A DNA stretch of 64,000 nucleotides. It comes from Reinekea thalattae (lineage in GTDB: Bacteria > Pseudomonadota > Gammaproteobacteria > Pseudomonadales > Natronospirillaceae). Location: positions 62,001 through 126,000 of the forward strand of contig NZ_VKAD01000002.1 in NCBI RefSeq assembly GCF_008041945.1, read 5' to 3'. Positions 27,508 through 36,679 of this stretch are shown here, one piece after another; within the stretch, counting starts at the first letter, position 1; every line of letters starts with the position of its first letter. A program made the translations under genes and the position numbers. A model generated the notes under the pieces. The model had not been told where the DNA came from. It worked only from the letters and a program-made list of their open reading frames with translations, and did no database searches.

Positions 27508-28602
27508 ATGTTAACTGCAGGCACTCACGTTCAATCGATTTCTTTACCGCATCAGGTCATTCGAGGTCCAAACAGCTTAACTCAGCTGTTTGGCTTTTTA
27601 CCTAAAAATATATCGCGTGTTTTTATTGTTGGTGGTCATACCGCGTTATCAATAGCATTGCCGACTATTGAAGCGGTTGTCACAAACAATTATCTGCTCG
27701 AGTCAGCACACTATGGTGGTGAGGTGACGAGAACTAATTTAGCACAGCTGAAACAGCAGGCGAGTCGCTTTGATGCCGATATCATCGTAGCCATTGGTGG
27801 TGGAAAGGCGCTCGATATGGGCAAGTGGCTAGCGGATGAACTTGGACTTGCTAGTGTGACAGTGCCTACTATCGCAGCGACCTGTGCTGCAACATCGACG
27901 GTTTCGGTTATTTACGATGAGGCTGGTCACTTTGAATCTTTAATTTCCGTTAACAAAGCGCCCATCGCTGTTTTTTTAGATAGTGACATTATTGCGCGTG
28001 CGCCTTATCAGTGGTTGGCCGCAGGTTTGGGTGACACACTGGCAAAGCTGTATGAGTTTCGCGCCATTGCTGAGAATTTACCCCAATGCAGCTTTAACTC
28101 GTCGGCCTATATGAACGGCAAACTTTGCTACGACATTATTGTCGAGTTTGGTGAACAGGCGATCAGTGATGTTCAGCAAGGGCGCACCTCACCAGCCCTA
28201 GAGGCAGTAATGGATGCCATTATTTTGTATGCAGGCTTTACTTCTATTATGGGGGTTGGTGATCACGTTGCTGCTGCGCACGCGTTGTACGATGGTTTTA
28301 CCACCAATGAAAAAACGCGTTTATATGGTCATGGCTTGCTGGTCGGTTTTGGTAATTTAGTCTTGCAAGTTTTAGAGGGTCGTAGTGATCTTGAATTAGA
28401 AGAAGCCATTAAGATTGCTCGCCGCTGCGCAGTTCCTACTGATTTGGATGAGATCGCCAACTTAACGCAAGCCGAACTAAAATCAATATGCCAAGCTGCG
28501 GTGGCTACTCCCGATATGAACAATATGCCGATGGACGTATCAGTCGAACAACTGATGGCAGCAGTTAATCAGGTGTCGATGTTTTCGAAATCTGTGCGTT
28601 AA
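27508..28602 (+). CDS. Iron-containing alcohol dehydrogenase, YbdH/HcxA-like
   Basis: A 364-residue GldA-type dehydrogenase. The dinucleotide site reads VAIGGGKALDMGKWLAD and the VTVPTIAATCAATSTVSVIY segment resembles E. coli YbdH (HcxA, a hydroxycarboxylate dehydrogenase reducing 2-oxo acids) more than glycerol dehydrogenase. Metal-site residues are visible in AAGLGDTLAKLYE, GDHVAAAHALYDG and LYGHGLLVGFG. The start at 27508 has GGAAG five bases upstream; TTG 27493 and ATG 27496 are alternatives. Its last 38 bases overlap the LysR gene on the other strand. Substrate is inferred from resemblance and the adjacent aminotransferase. Confidence 0.85.
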   Translation: MLTAGTHVQSISLPHQVIRGPNSLTQLFGFLPKNISRVFIVGGHTALSIALPTIEAVVTNNYLLESAHYGGEVTRTNLAQLKQQASRFDADIIVAIGGGKALDMGKWLADELGLASVTVPTIAATCAATSTVSVIYDEAGHFESLISVNKAPIAVFLDSDIIARAPYQWLAAGLGDTLAKLYEFRAIAENLPQCSFNSSAYMNGKLCYDIIVEFGEQAISDVQQGRTSPALEAVMDAIILYAGFTSIMGVGDHVAAAHALYDGFTTNEKTRLYGHGLLVGFGNLVLQVLEGRSDLELEEAIKIARRCAVPTDLDEIANLTQAELKSICQAAVATPDMNNMPMDVSVEQLMAAVNQVSMFSKSVR

Positions 28603-29452
28603 GCCAGTCAACGATTTTAGCAATGTGTGGTGTTTGATCTAATGCTTCTGCATAGCGTAAGTAGTAGTGAGCACCGCTGTTAACGCTGATAGTGGAAGGG
28701 CATATAAGGCGTCCGGTTATGATGTCTTCTTTAACTAAGTTTATGTCGGCAATGGCAACGCCAAAGCCTTGAATGGCAGCGCTAATTGATAAATCCATGG
28801 TTTCAAAGAATTGATTTTTTACCATGACAGCAGGGTCAATCTCTGCTTCATTTAACCACAAGGCCCAATCTGAGTGATTTTTCGATGGGTGCAAAAAAGT
28901 GTAGTTGTTGATATCGAAAGGTTGTTGCGGGTTATAGATAGTCGGTGAGATAACCGGCGTCAGCTGTTCATCAAAAAGTTTAATCGATCCACTTTCGTCA
29001 GGCTTATCATCATAAGAAAAAACCACCGCCATATCGAAGTTTTCTGTTTCGAAGTTTATGCCGTGCTCGGTTGTTGTGGTTAGCGCTACCTGAATATCTG
29101 GGTGGTCGTTTTCTAACTCAATTAATTTTGGTACTAGCCAACGCATCGAACAAGTAGGCGCTTTCATCTTAATGTCCGTCGAAGGGTGCATCGCCTGTTG
29201 CGTGGTTTGCATAATCTGATCAAAGGCTTGCTTCATCGAAGGCAAAATATCTTTGCCTTTATCAGTAAGCTCTAGGCCTCTGGCATGGCGATGAAAAACT
29301 TTAAAGCCTAAGTAAGATTCTAGCGCTGCAATTTGTCGGCTAACGGCACCTTGCGTTACAAATAGCTCTTCGGCTGCATGAGTAAAATTAAGATGCTTTG
29401 CTGTAATGATAAAGCTATAAAGCCCATTGAATGGAGGTGATCTTTTCGCCAT
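28565..29452 (-). CDS. LysR-family transcriptional regulator, GcvA-like
   Basis: A 295-residue regulator with an N-terminal winged helix-turn-helix (FNFTHAAEELFVTQGAVSRQ type sequence at about residues 20-45; seen as LNFTHAAEELFVTQGAVSRQ) and a C-terminal ligand-binding domain with a hinge near residue 95. It resembles the GcvA/AmpR-like branch. It is divergent from the aminotransferase gene with 120 bases between starts, the classical LysR arrangement, and overlaps the 3' end of the dehydrogenase gene antiparallel by 38 bases. It probably controls the aminotransferase-amidase unit and perhaps the dehydrogenase. Confidence 0.9.
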   Translation of the reverse strand: MAKRSPPFNGLYSFIITAKHLNFTHAAEELFVTQGAVSRQIAALESYLGFKVFHRHARGLELTDKGKDILPSMKQAFDQIMQTTQQAMHPSTDIKMKAPTCSMRWLVPKLIELENDHPDIQVALTTTTEHGINFETENFDMAVVFSYDDKPDESGSIKLFDEQLTPVISPTIYNPQQPFDINNYTFLHPSKNHSDWALWLNEAEIDPAVMVKNQFFETMDLSISAAIQGFGVAIADINLVKEDIITGRLICPSTISVNSGAHYYLRYAEALDQTPHIAKIVDWLNAQISKTSTPD

Positions 29453-29572
29453 TAGAAACCTTAACTGACTTATGTGTTTTACTCATGCCTAGTATGACGA
29501 CAAATCGATGGCGGATATAGAGGATATTTTCTCTAATAGCCAGACATTGCAAGTTTATAGCTAGGAGCCTTC

Positions 29573-30739
29573 ATGGTTGATACGCCCATTCACGTCCCGT
29601 CAAAACTCGATGATGTCGGTACCACCATCTTTAGTGTTATCGCAGAGTTGTCCGACCAGCACAAGGCTATTAACTTAGCACAAGGTGCGCCAAGTTTTGA
29701 CTGCGACCCCCGATTGATTGAGTTAACCCATGAAGCAATGCGGCGTGGCGATAACCAGTACTCTCCTATGGCAGGCGTGTTGGCGCTACGGCAGCAAGTC
29801 TCAGACAAAATAGCCCAGCTGTACCAGCATCGCTACCGGCCCGAAGATGAGGTATTGATCACCGCCAGTGCTAGTCAGGGCTTGTACATTGCGATATCTG
29901 CGTTAGTTCATGCCGGTGATGAAGTGATCTACCTTGAGCCATGTTTCGATAGCTATGCGCCAATTGTTCGCATGCAGGGCGCAACGCCGATTGGAATAAA
30001 GCTCAAGGTGCCTGACTTTAGTGTCGATTGGCAGCAAGTGGCCGAGCACATCACTCCGAAAACACGCATGATTATCCTCAATAGTCCGCACAACCCAACC
30101 GGCATGGTTTTCTCTCAACAAGATTTAGAGTGCTTAAATAATCTGACTAAAAACAGCAATATCCTTATTCTTTCTGATGAGGTTTATGAGCACACTTTGT
30201 TCGATAATAAAAAGCATCTATCGATGTCGACGCATAAAGAATTAGCTCAGCGCAGTGTCGTAGTCACCTCCTTTGGTAAGACTTTCCATGTTACCGGTTG
30301 GCGAGTCGGATGTTGTGTTGCGCCCGAGCCGATCATGAAGGAACTAATGAAGGTGCATCAATTTTTGATGTTTGCCGCAGACACGCCCATGCAGTACGCT
30401 TTTAGTGAATACCTTAAAGAGCCAGAACATTATTTGGGCTTAGCGCAGCTTTATCAGAAAAAAAGAGATCTAATGCTATCTTTATTAGAGCAGGGGCCTT
30501 TTAAAGCCTTGCCCAGTGCGGGTTCTTTTTTTGTATTGTTGAGCTATGGGCACTTGTCGCAAGAAGCCGATAGTGAAATTGTAAAACGCCTTATTCAAGA
30601 GGCTGGCGTTGCAACAATACCGCTGTCGGCTTTTTACAGTGACAGCACCGATAACAAATTTATACGTTTAGCATTCTGTAAAAAAGACGAAGAAATTATC
30701 CGAGGCGTTGAAGCGCTTAATGCATTTAAGTTAGGTTGA
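29573..30739 (+). CDS. Class I aminotransferase, YbdL-like (methionine/glutamine type)
   Basis: A 388-residue PLP enzyme. NLAQGAPSFDCDPRLIEL, NQYSPMAGVLALRQQV, YLEPCFDSYAPIVRMQGA, NSPHNPTGMVFSQQDL, ILSDEVYEHTLF and SFGKTFHVTGWRVG (PLP Lys236) are all family motifs, with the last giving the Schiff-base lysine. Overall it reads closest to E. coli YbdL, a methionine-preferring aminotransferase related to kynurenine/glutamine transaminase K. AGGAG precedes the ATG. The next gene, a nitrilase-family amidase, starts five bases after its stop, the classical transaminase plus amidase pairing. Expected reaction: L-methionine or glutamine to the 2-oxo acid. Confidence 0.9.
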   Translation: MVDTPIHVPSKLDDVGTTIFSVIAELSDQHKAINLAQGAPSFDCDPRLIELTHEAMRRGDNQYSPMAGVLALRQQVSDKIAQLYQHRYRPEDEVLITASASQGLYIAISALVHAGDEVIYLEPCFDSYAPIVRMQGATPIGIKLKVPDFSVDWQQVAEHITPKTRMIILNSPHNPTGMVFSQQDLECLNNLTKNSNILILSDEVYEHTLFDNKKHLSMSTHKELAQRSVVVTSFGKTFHVTGWRVGCCVAPEPIMKELMKVHQFLMFAADTPMQYAFSEYLKEPEHYLGLAQLYQKKRDLMLSLLEQGPFKALPSAGSFFVLLSYGHLSQEADSEIVKRLIQEAGVATIPLSAFYSDSTDNKFIRLAFCKKDEEIIRGVEALNAFKLG

Positions 30740-30744
30740 ATCGA

Positions 30745-31542
30745 ATGAAAATAGCCGCCGTTCAAATGTCTAGCCGAGCAGATTTAAAACTCAATATCTT
30801 GAAGGCAGAGCAGCTTATTAAGCAGGCTGTAGACAGCGGTGCTGAGTGTGTTTTGCTGCCGGAATATTTTTATTCAATGGCAGCAAAAGATAGCGACCGT
30901 CTGGCATTGGCAGAGGCCTTTTTAGACGGGCCTATTCAAATACACATGGCGGCGTTAGCAAAAGAATATGCTATTTGGTTGATCGCAGGCACCTTACCAA
31001 TTAAAAGCGAGCAGCCAGATAAGTTTTTTAATAGCCAGCTGGTGTATAGCCCTAACGGTGAATGCGTCTGCCGATACGACAAGGTGCACCTGTTTGGTTT
31101 TGATAATGGTAACGAAGCCTATTGTGAATCCGATACCATGGCTGCTGGATCAGAAATTAAAACCTTTCAGCTGGCGGAGCACACTGTTAGGCCGTCTATC
31201 TGTTATGACTTACGTTTTCCTGAATTTTATCGCCACGATGCAGGCTTTGACCTGATCACCGCTCCCGCCGCCTTTACCTACACCACCGGTAAAGCTCATT
31301 GGAAAACACTACTGACTTGCCGAGCCATTGAAAACCAGTGTTATGTTATCGCTGCCGCTCAGGTTGGCGAACATGAAAACGGCAGCCGTACTTATGGCCA
31401 CAGTATGATCATTAACCCTTGGGGTGAAGTGTTGGATTGCTTGCCAGAAGGCGAGGGCTTTGTTTGTGCCGAATTAGAGATGGATTACTTGAACGAAAAA
31501 CGCCAGCAATTACCGGCGCTAAAAAATAGAGTGTTTTTTTAA
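30745..31542 (+). CDS. Nitrilase-family C-N hydrolase, Nit1/omega-amidase-like
   Basis: A 265-residue amidase with the Glu40 (LLPEYF), Lys113 (YDKVHLF) and Cys153 (SICYDLRFPE) catalytic triad. The TGKAHWKTLLTCRAIENQC and SRTYGHSMIINPWGEVLD segments fit the Nit1/YbeM branch (deaminated-glutathione amidase) or an omega-amidase. A TTG at 30736 would precede; ATG at 30745 is preferred by family start MKIAAVQM. With the upstream aminotransferase it would hydrolyse the 2-oxo amides (alpha-ketoglutaramate, deaminated glutathione) that transamination of glutamine or glutathione generates. Which amide is the real substrate is not decided by sequence. Confidence 0.88.
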   Translation: MKIAAVQMSSRADLKLNILKAEQLIKQAVDSGAECVLLPEYFYSMAAKDSDRLALAEAFLDGPIQIHMAALAKEYAIWLIAGTLPIKSEQPDKFFNSQLVYSPNGECVCRYDKVHLFGFDNGNEAYCESDTMAAGSEIKTFQLAEHTVRPSICYDLRFPEFYRHDAGFDLITAPAAFTYTTGKAHWKTLLTCRAIENQCYVIAAAQVGEHENGSRTYGHSMIINPWGEVLDCLPEGEGFVCAELEMDYLNEKRQQLPALKNRVFF

Positions 31543-31653
31543 TTTCTGAATTATCAAATCCTGACTGCTGGTAAACTTTTTTAGTTAAGAGTTCTTTTAG
31601 TTAAGAGCTTTTGCAGCTAAGCATTCTGGCACGTAAAAGCTAGCAGTGAATGC

Positions 31654-33174
31654 CTAGGCCAAGCCCATAAACGCTCTAAGGCGTGCATAGTGATAGCTGT
31701 CGTTATCAAGATCTAAAATGGCCTGAGGAGACGCGCTGACTTTAATAGCACCATCTTCCATCATGACAATTCTATCGGATACCGATAACGCAAAATCCAT
31801 TTCATGAGTCACAATTATCAGCGTCATGCCGTCTTTTGCTAAGTCTTGAATGACTTTTAAAACCTCGCCGACCATTTCAGGGTCGAGTGCCGAAGTCGGC
31901 TCATCAAATAAAATAATATCCGGTGCTAACGCTAGCGTACGAGCAATGGCAACACGTTGTTGCTGGCCGCCAGAAAGTTGGTGAGGGTATTTATGAGCAT
32001 GGGCTAAAAGGCCAACTCGATCTAACAGATAAAGTGCCTGCTGCTGGTTATCCTGTTCGCTATAAAGCTTGTGGTAACTAGGCGCCAGCATCAGGTTTTG
32101 CAGAACGGTTTTATGAGCAAAGAGATTAAAGTTTTGAAACACCATACCAATGCGTAACATACCTGCTTTGCACTGCGCCGCATTGAGTTGGCTGGGTTTA
32201 GCAACAAAGCTTTCACCAAATAGAACCACTTCGCCATCATCTAATGTTTCTAGAGTATTCAGTGTTCTAATCAGCGTTGTTTTACCCGAACCAGAAGGGC
32301 CAATAATACTGACAACATCGCCCATATTGATGTTCATGTTGATATCTTTTAATACCTGATGACTGCCGTAAGCTTTGGTTAAACCCTGTAACTGTAGCGC
32401 CGGAGGTATGCCTTTTTGCACAGTCGTTTCCGTCTTTGGGGTTGCAGCCAACTGCGTTTTTAGGTGGTCACATTCGGCCTCAGTTAGGGTTTGAGGTTTG
32501 CGCGAAAAAATATCTAAGCGTTTTTCTAAGAACTGTAAAATAGTGCTAAACAGCGTGACGATTAAGACATAGTAAATTGCAACGCCTAGCAATGTTTCGA
32601 GCACCATAAAGTTTTCAGAATAGAGTCGTTGGCCGACCTGAAGTAATTCAGGTAATGAGATGGCAGAGACTAAAGAACTGAGTTTAATGATGGTGACAAA
32701 TTCGTTGGTCATGGTTGGCATCGAAATACGAAATGCCTGAGGAATAACAATGAGCCGCTGTACGCCTAAAAAACCAATATTCAGTGCATGGCCTGCTTCG
32801 CGTTGGCCTTTGGCGACGGAGAGCAAACCGCCTCGATGAATTTCGGCCATGTAGGCTGCTTCTGTTAGCACTAGGCTAACCAAGCCAGCTAAAAATGGTA
32901 CACCCAATACAGGTCGCGTTACCGGGAATAATTGCGGTAAGTTGTAGGTGAAAACCAATAACACTAATAGCGGTACGCTACGGAAAAACCAAATGTAGAG
33001 ACTCGCTGGCAAAGAAAGCCAGCGATAAGAGGACATTTTTGCGGAGGCAACAACGAAACCAAACATTAACCCTAAAACCCAAGCAAGACTGCTAATCGCA
33101 ATAACCGTGACGCAGGCTTGCCAGAACATCTTTAGGGTGAAGAGTGAAAAAACGTATTGCCAATCAAATTCCAT
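31654..33174 (-). CDS. Fused amino-acid ABC transporter permease and ATPase
   Basis: A single 506-residue chain. Residues about 1-230 are a His/Glu/Gln-type permease with about five helices and the EAA loop (EAGHALNIGFLGVQRLIVIPQ, seen in pieces); residues about 260-506 are the ATPase with Walker A GPSGSGKTT, signature LSGGQQQRVAIAR, and Walker B IILFDEPTSALD. Most polar amino-acid ABC systems keep these as separate genes, so this is a fusion; a frameshift-free single frame supports it being real. The binding protein gene is 21 bases upstream. Substrate is a polar amino acid by family. Only one permease is seen, so it may act as a homodimer. Confidence 0.92.
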   Translation of the reverse strand: MEFDWQYVFSLFTLKMFWQACVTVIAISSLAWVLGLMFGFVVASAKMSSYRWLSLPASLYIWFFRSVPLLVLLVFTYNLPQLFPVTRPVLGVPFLAGLVSLVLTEAAYMAEIHRGGLLSVAKGQREAGHALNIGFLGVQRLIVIPQAFRISMPTMTNEFVTIIKLSSLVSAISLPELLQVGQRLYSENFMVLETLLGVAIYYVLIVTLFSTILQFLEKRLDIFSRKPQTLTEAECDHLKTQLAATPKTETTVQKGIPPALQLQGLTKAYGSHQVLKDINMNINMGDVVSIIGPSGSGKTTLIRTLNTLETLDDGEVVLFGESFVAKPSQLNAAQCKAGMLRIGMVFQNFNLFAHKTVLQNLMLAPSYHKLYSEQDNQQQALYLLDRVGLLAHAHKYPHQLSGGQQQRVAIARTLALAPDIILFDEPTSALDPEMVGEVLKVIQDLAKDGMTLIIVTHEMDFALSVSDRIVMMEDGAIKVSASPQAILDLDNDSYHYARLRAFMGLA

Positions 33175-33195
33175 TAGTGCGCTCCGCTGAATGTT

Positions 33196-34008
33196 TTACT
33201 CGCTAACAGGCGTTAGCTCGTATTTTTCGATCAATGCCAAGTATGAACCGTTGGCTTTAATGGCATCCATTGCGCTTTGCAATTGGTTAAAGAGCGCGTC
33301 GTTACCCTTATCAACAAAAATACCCAGTGTTTGCGGGTAAATTAAATCCAGTGAGCTAATTACGATACGACCACGGCTACGCTCAGAAAACATCTTCGCT
33401 GCGCCAGCAATTTCAACTTGCGCATCAATGTTACGTGACAATAACGCTTGCGAAACTTCTGGTGCAGTTGGGTACTGGCGCACGGTGATGGCTGCTTTGT
33501 CATTAGCTAAGCAGTAGTCGGTTGATAACGCTTCCAAATCTTTAACCCAAGAAGTGCCTTGCTGTAAGCCAACGCTTAAGCCGCAAAGCTCTTTTTCGGT
33601 CGCTGGTTTTTGCTCACTGTCTTTTAACGTCATGATATGAGCACCGGTTCTGGCGTAAGCAATTGCATCAGTTCTTTCTAGGCGCTTAGGCAAGATGTAC
33701 ATACCAGAAATGACGGTATCAAACTTATCGCTCGACAGGCCTAAAATTAAGTTAGTGAACTTGCTGTCGACAAATTTCGGCGTTACGCCCATTTGTTCAG
33801 AGAGCAATGTTGCAAGCTCAGGGTCGAAACCGACAACCTTATCGCCATCGTAAGATTCAAACGGTGGGTAGGCGATCTCCATGCCAACGGTAAGAGTGCC
33901 TTCGCTAATCAATGTTTCTGCTTGTGTTGATGTTGCTGCTAATAGCACGCTGCTCGTTAGCGCTAAGCTGGCCAGTGTCTTCACAAAAGAGTGGGTGGTG
34001 ATACTCAT
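33196..34008 (-). CDS. Amino-acid ABC transporter substrate-binding protein
   Basis: A periplasmic solute-binding protein of family 3. From the ATG at 34008 it has 270 residues and starts with a clean signal peptide (SLALTSSVLLAATSTQA, cleavage near residue 31); GGAGAA lies just upstream. A longer frame beginning at 34059 adds 17 residues with no role. The mature part has TLTVGMEIAYPPFES, VGFDPELATLLSEQMG and ISGMYILPKRLER, typical for polar amino-acid binding. It precedes the fused permease-ATPase gene in the same operon. The ligand cannot be read from sequence. Confidence 0.92.
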   Translation of the reverse strand: MSITTHSFVKTLASLALTSSVLLAATSTQAETLISEGTLTVGMEIAYPPFESYDGDKVVGFDPELATLLSEQMGVTPKFVDSKFTNLILGLSSDKFDTVISGMYILPKRLERTDAIAYARTGAHIMTLKDSEQKPATEKELCGLSVGLQQGTSWVKDLEALSTDYCLANDKAAITVRQYPTAPEVSQALLSRNIDAQVEIAGAAKMFSERSRGRIVISSLDLIYPQTLGIFVDKGNDALFNQLQSAMDAIKANGSYLALIEKYELTPVSE

Positions 34009-34263
34009 ACTGTTCTCCAAATATCGTGGTTTCAGTTTGCAATAAGCGGTATTGGTCATTAAATATCAACTAAAAAAAAGCGAGTAACGAAACCTAGTCA
34101 TGTGAGCGATGACAAAAAATCATACCGGCGTTGGCTGCGTCAATAATCTCGGCTCGTCTTTTTGAGACAGCTGGTTGCTATTACCGACAATGCTCTCGAT
34201 AACCGATCAAATAAGGTGATAGTATTTGCTTTATTTACCTAATTTAAGAGGCAGATCGCAGCG

Positions 34264-35109
34264 ATGGCATTGCTAGACGATATAGAGATTTACCCTATCA
34301 AATCGACTCAAGGCATTGCCTTGAAACAGAGCTCGGTGCAGTTGTCTGGCCTAACGGGAGACAGGCGCTATATGCTGGTCGACGAGCGAGGCCAATTTGT
34401 AACCGCGCGTAAATATCCAGTCTTAACCCAAGTGAGCTCAACCTATCAGCCAGGCGATCAATTACAACTGACCTATAGTGAGCCTGATGCTCAGGTTGAT
34501 AGTCAATTGACAATCAACCCTGCCGACTTTACTGGCGATTACACCGATACCATTATTTGGAAAGTTGGCGTACGTGCGCTTCTATGTGGTGAAAAGTACG
34601 ACCGTTGGTTCAGTGATATCCTAAATAAACCAGTACGATTGGTTTATTTTGCTGAGCAATCCAGCCGATTAGCTAACTCGCAGCCAGAAAAGCCCGTTGC
34701 CTTTGCCGATAGTTACCCCTTTTTAATTGCCTCTCGTGCCTCTTTAAACGCCGTTGCCGAGCAATGCCCTGAGCCCGTTAACATCCAACAGTTTCGAGCT
34801 AATATCATTGTTGATGAATGCGAACCGTTTGCCGAAGATAGCTGGCAGCGTTTTAAAATTGGCGATGTGGTTTTTGAAACGGTCAGCCCCTGTGTGCGTT
34901 GTAGTTTGATTACAGTAAACCCTGCAACGGCAGAAAGAAGCAGTATTGGTGAGCCGTTTAAAACGTTGACCAAACAGCGCATGCTAGAAGAAAACGGTAA
35001 AAAACAAGGGCCAACCTTTGGTATGAATTTGGTTGCACTGAACGAAGGTACAATCCGTGTCGGTGATTCCGTCGAAGTATTGGAATACCGAACGCCAGAG
35101 CGTTACTAG
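34264..35109 (+). CDS. MOSC domain protein, YcbX-like without ferredoxin domain
   Basis: A 281-residue protein with an N-terminal MOSC beta-barrel (DDIEIYPIKSTQGIALKQS, GDRRYMLVDERGQFVTARKY) and a MOSC domain with RANIIVD, and VSPCVRCSLITV carrying the cysteine expected to bind molybdopterin. E. coli YcbX is longer because it has a C-terminal 2Fe-2S ferredoxin domain that is missing here. These proteins are molybdenum enzymes that reduce N-hydroxylated compounds or oxidised sulfur-carriers. A molybdenum hydroxylase (xdhAB) is also in the window, but no Mo-cofactor synthesis genes are near. Confidence 0.9.
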   Translation: MALLDDIEIYPIKSTQGIALKQSSVQLSGLTGDRRYMLVDERGQFVTARKYPVLTQVSSTYQPGDQLQLTYSEPDAQVDSQLTINPADFTGDYTDTIIWKVGVRALLCGEKYDRWFSDILNKPVRLVYFAEQSSRLANSQPEKPVAFADSYPFLIASRASLNAVAEQCPEPVNIQQFRANIIVDECEPFAEDSWQRFKIGDVVFETVSPCVRCSLITVNPATAERSSIGEPFKTLTKQRMLEENGKKQGPTFGMNLVALNEGTIRVGDSVEVLEYRTPERY

Positions 35110-35223
35110 TTATAGAGTGATTAACTGAATGACTAGCTAAGCGACTAAATAGCTCGAATGGCTAACTTGATTAAACCGCGCGCATAAATCCGTGTAACCA
35201 GCAAACAGAGGTGCTTGTTCAAA

Positions 35224-36339
35224 ATGCAAAATAAAATCGGCTTTCGTCATTTTTTAGCGTTGTCATTCATCGTTGCTTTAGCTTGGTTTGGTTTTTTAGA
35301 TCGCTACGCTGAATATTATATTAATGGTTCATTAGCCACCTCGACGGTCTCGTTTGGCATTGCACGACTGTTTAATGCAACGGTTTCTGTACTTTCTAGT
35401 ATTACGCTCAATGTGCCAGTGGTTGGCTCAGTGCAGATCGGAGAATTACTCGACCCACTGAATGATTTAGTCGAAGATTTTTCAACCGTGATGAAGTATG
35501 CGATTTCATCTTTATTGATTCAAAAATTCTTAGTCGAAATTTCTCAAACGCTGCATTTTAAAATTTTCTTAACCTTAACCGCGGTAGCGTATTTTTTTTC
35601 CGGACGATATTGGCCAAACCGACGTCAGCTTGCTTATCGAGCTTTTGTGTTGGCGTGCGCCTGTAAGTTTTCTATTGTGCTCGTTGCGCTTGCCAGTAGT
35701 TGGGTTGATGCTGCCTTTGTTGAAGATAAAATTGAACAGGCGAATAACTCACTAGAAGCCTTTCCGATACGCGCCCAAGAGTTGGATCAACTGCTGGACT
35801 TGAATGTCGAAATTCGTGAACAGGTAGAGCGAGATATCGTCGTTCACGAAAACAATAAAGTTAGCCTGCTGAATGAAAAGCTTTTACTGCTCGAAAAAAT
35901 CAGCCCACTAAAAAAACAGTTGGCTAGTGTTGAGCAGCAGCTAGCAGCAGAGAACGAAAAAGAAGGCCTTATTAATAGCCTAGTGAATAAAAACGAACAA
36001 CAGCTAGCGTTAAAAACAGAGGCTCGCGAATTAAACAAATCGCTTGCTCAACTAAACAGCCAGATAGCAAACCTAGATCGGCTGGTACAGAATATCGATG
36101 TCGACATCCTCAGGTTGGAGCGCCGCCTTAACAGCGATGTCGGCACATTCGAAAGCCTTATGGGCGGCTTTGATCACGTCACCGAAGCGGCAAAAAGTAA
36201 AATCACCCGCTATGTCGACACGCTCAATAACTCGATAGAAACCTTCTTAAACCTGATGGCGCTCTTTGTACTCAAAACAATAGTTCTGCCGTTATTGTTT
36301 TTATTAGTGCTTTATCTTTCGTTTAAAAAGCTTTGGTGA
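35224..36339 (+). CDS. Unrecognised membrane protein with central coiled coil
   Basis: A 371-residue protein that I cannot assign. Membrane segments lie at about residues 9-25, 110-125 and 138-160, then a long coiled coil of about residues 165-320 with heptad-like Leu/Ala/Glu/Gln (IEQANNSLEAFP, LLLLEKISPLKKQ, EQQLAAENEKEG), and a final membrane helix at about 343-370 close to the C terminus. A hydrophobic stretch at 30-60 may dip into the membrane. Start ATG 35224 is chosen; an in-frame TTG at 35215 also exists. No neighbours suggest a partner. It may be a structural or signalling membrane protein; no catalytic motif is seen. Confidence 0.75.
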   Translation: MQNKIGFRHFLALSFIVALAWFGFLDRYAEYYINGSLATSTVSFGIARLFNATVSVLSSITLNVPVVGSVQIGELLDPLNDLVEDFSTVMKYAISSLLIQKFLVEISQTLHFKIFLTLTAVAYFFSGRYWPNRRQLAYRAFVLACACKFSIVLVALASSWVDAAFVEDKIEQANNSLEAFPIRAQELDQLLDLNVEIREQVERDIVVHENNKVSLLNEKLLLLEKISPLKKQLASVEQQLAAENEKEGLINSLVNKNEQQLALKTEARELNKSLAQLNSQIANLDRLVQNIDVDILRLERRLNSDVGTFESLMGGFDHVTEAAKSKITRYVDTLNNSIETFLNLMALFVLKTIVLPLLFLLVLYLSFKKLW

Positions 36340-36679
36340 ATCTTTCTTTGGTAGGTCTATAGGTTTATAGGCCAAATGCCATAGTTATCGATATAACAGT
36401 CACTGATTTGACTAAGTTTTTGCAGCGTACATTATTCGACGTGATTTTGACGAGTGAGGCGCTCAGCGCATTTTGTGTGGCTAGCCCTTATAGCATGGAG
36501 GCTTAGCTATAAGGACAGCCTTTAGCATTTAGCTTGTTTTATGAACAAAAACTTAACACACCTCAGCTTTGAATCGAAATTCATACAAATGCATCTTTTC
36601 TCCTTATTTCCAATGCCTCCATTGCCATGTAATATCTTCATGTTTTGAATTTTAGGCATAGCATTTATAAGGAACGCTC
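36340..36679. promoter_or_regulatory. Leader region of the first lipoprotein, conserved with that of its paralogue
   Basis: No gene. The last 139 bases (from 36541, starting tgaacaaaaacttaa) closely match the 141 bases before the second lipoprotein gene (from 38743), including ttccaatgcctc, attgccatgta and aaggaacgc before the ATG. Just before it, TTGTT-ttatg-AACAA (36535-36549) mirrors TGTTCA-ca-TGAACA (38736-38749) in the second copy. The shared promoter, leader and Shine-Dalgarno AAGGA suggest co-regulation. I did not pick -35/-10 boxes. Confidence 0.7.
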
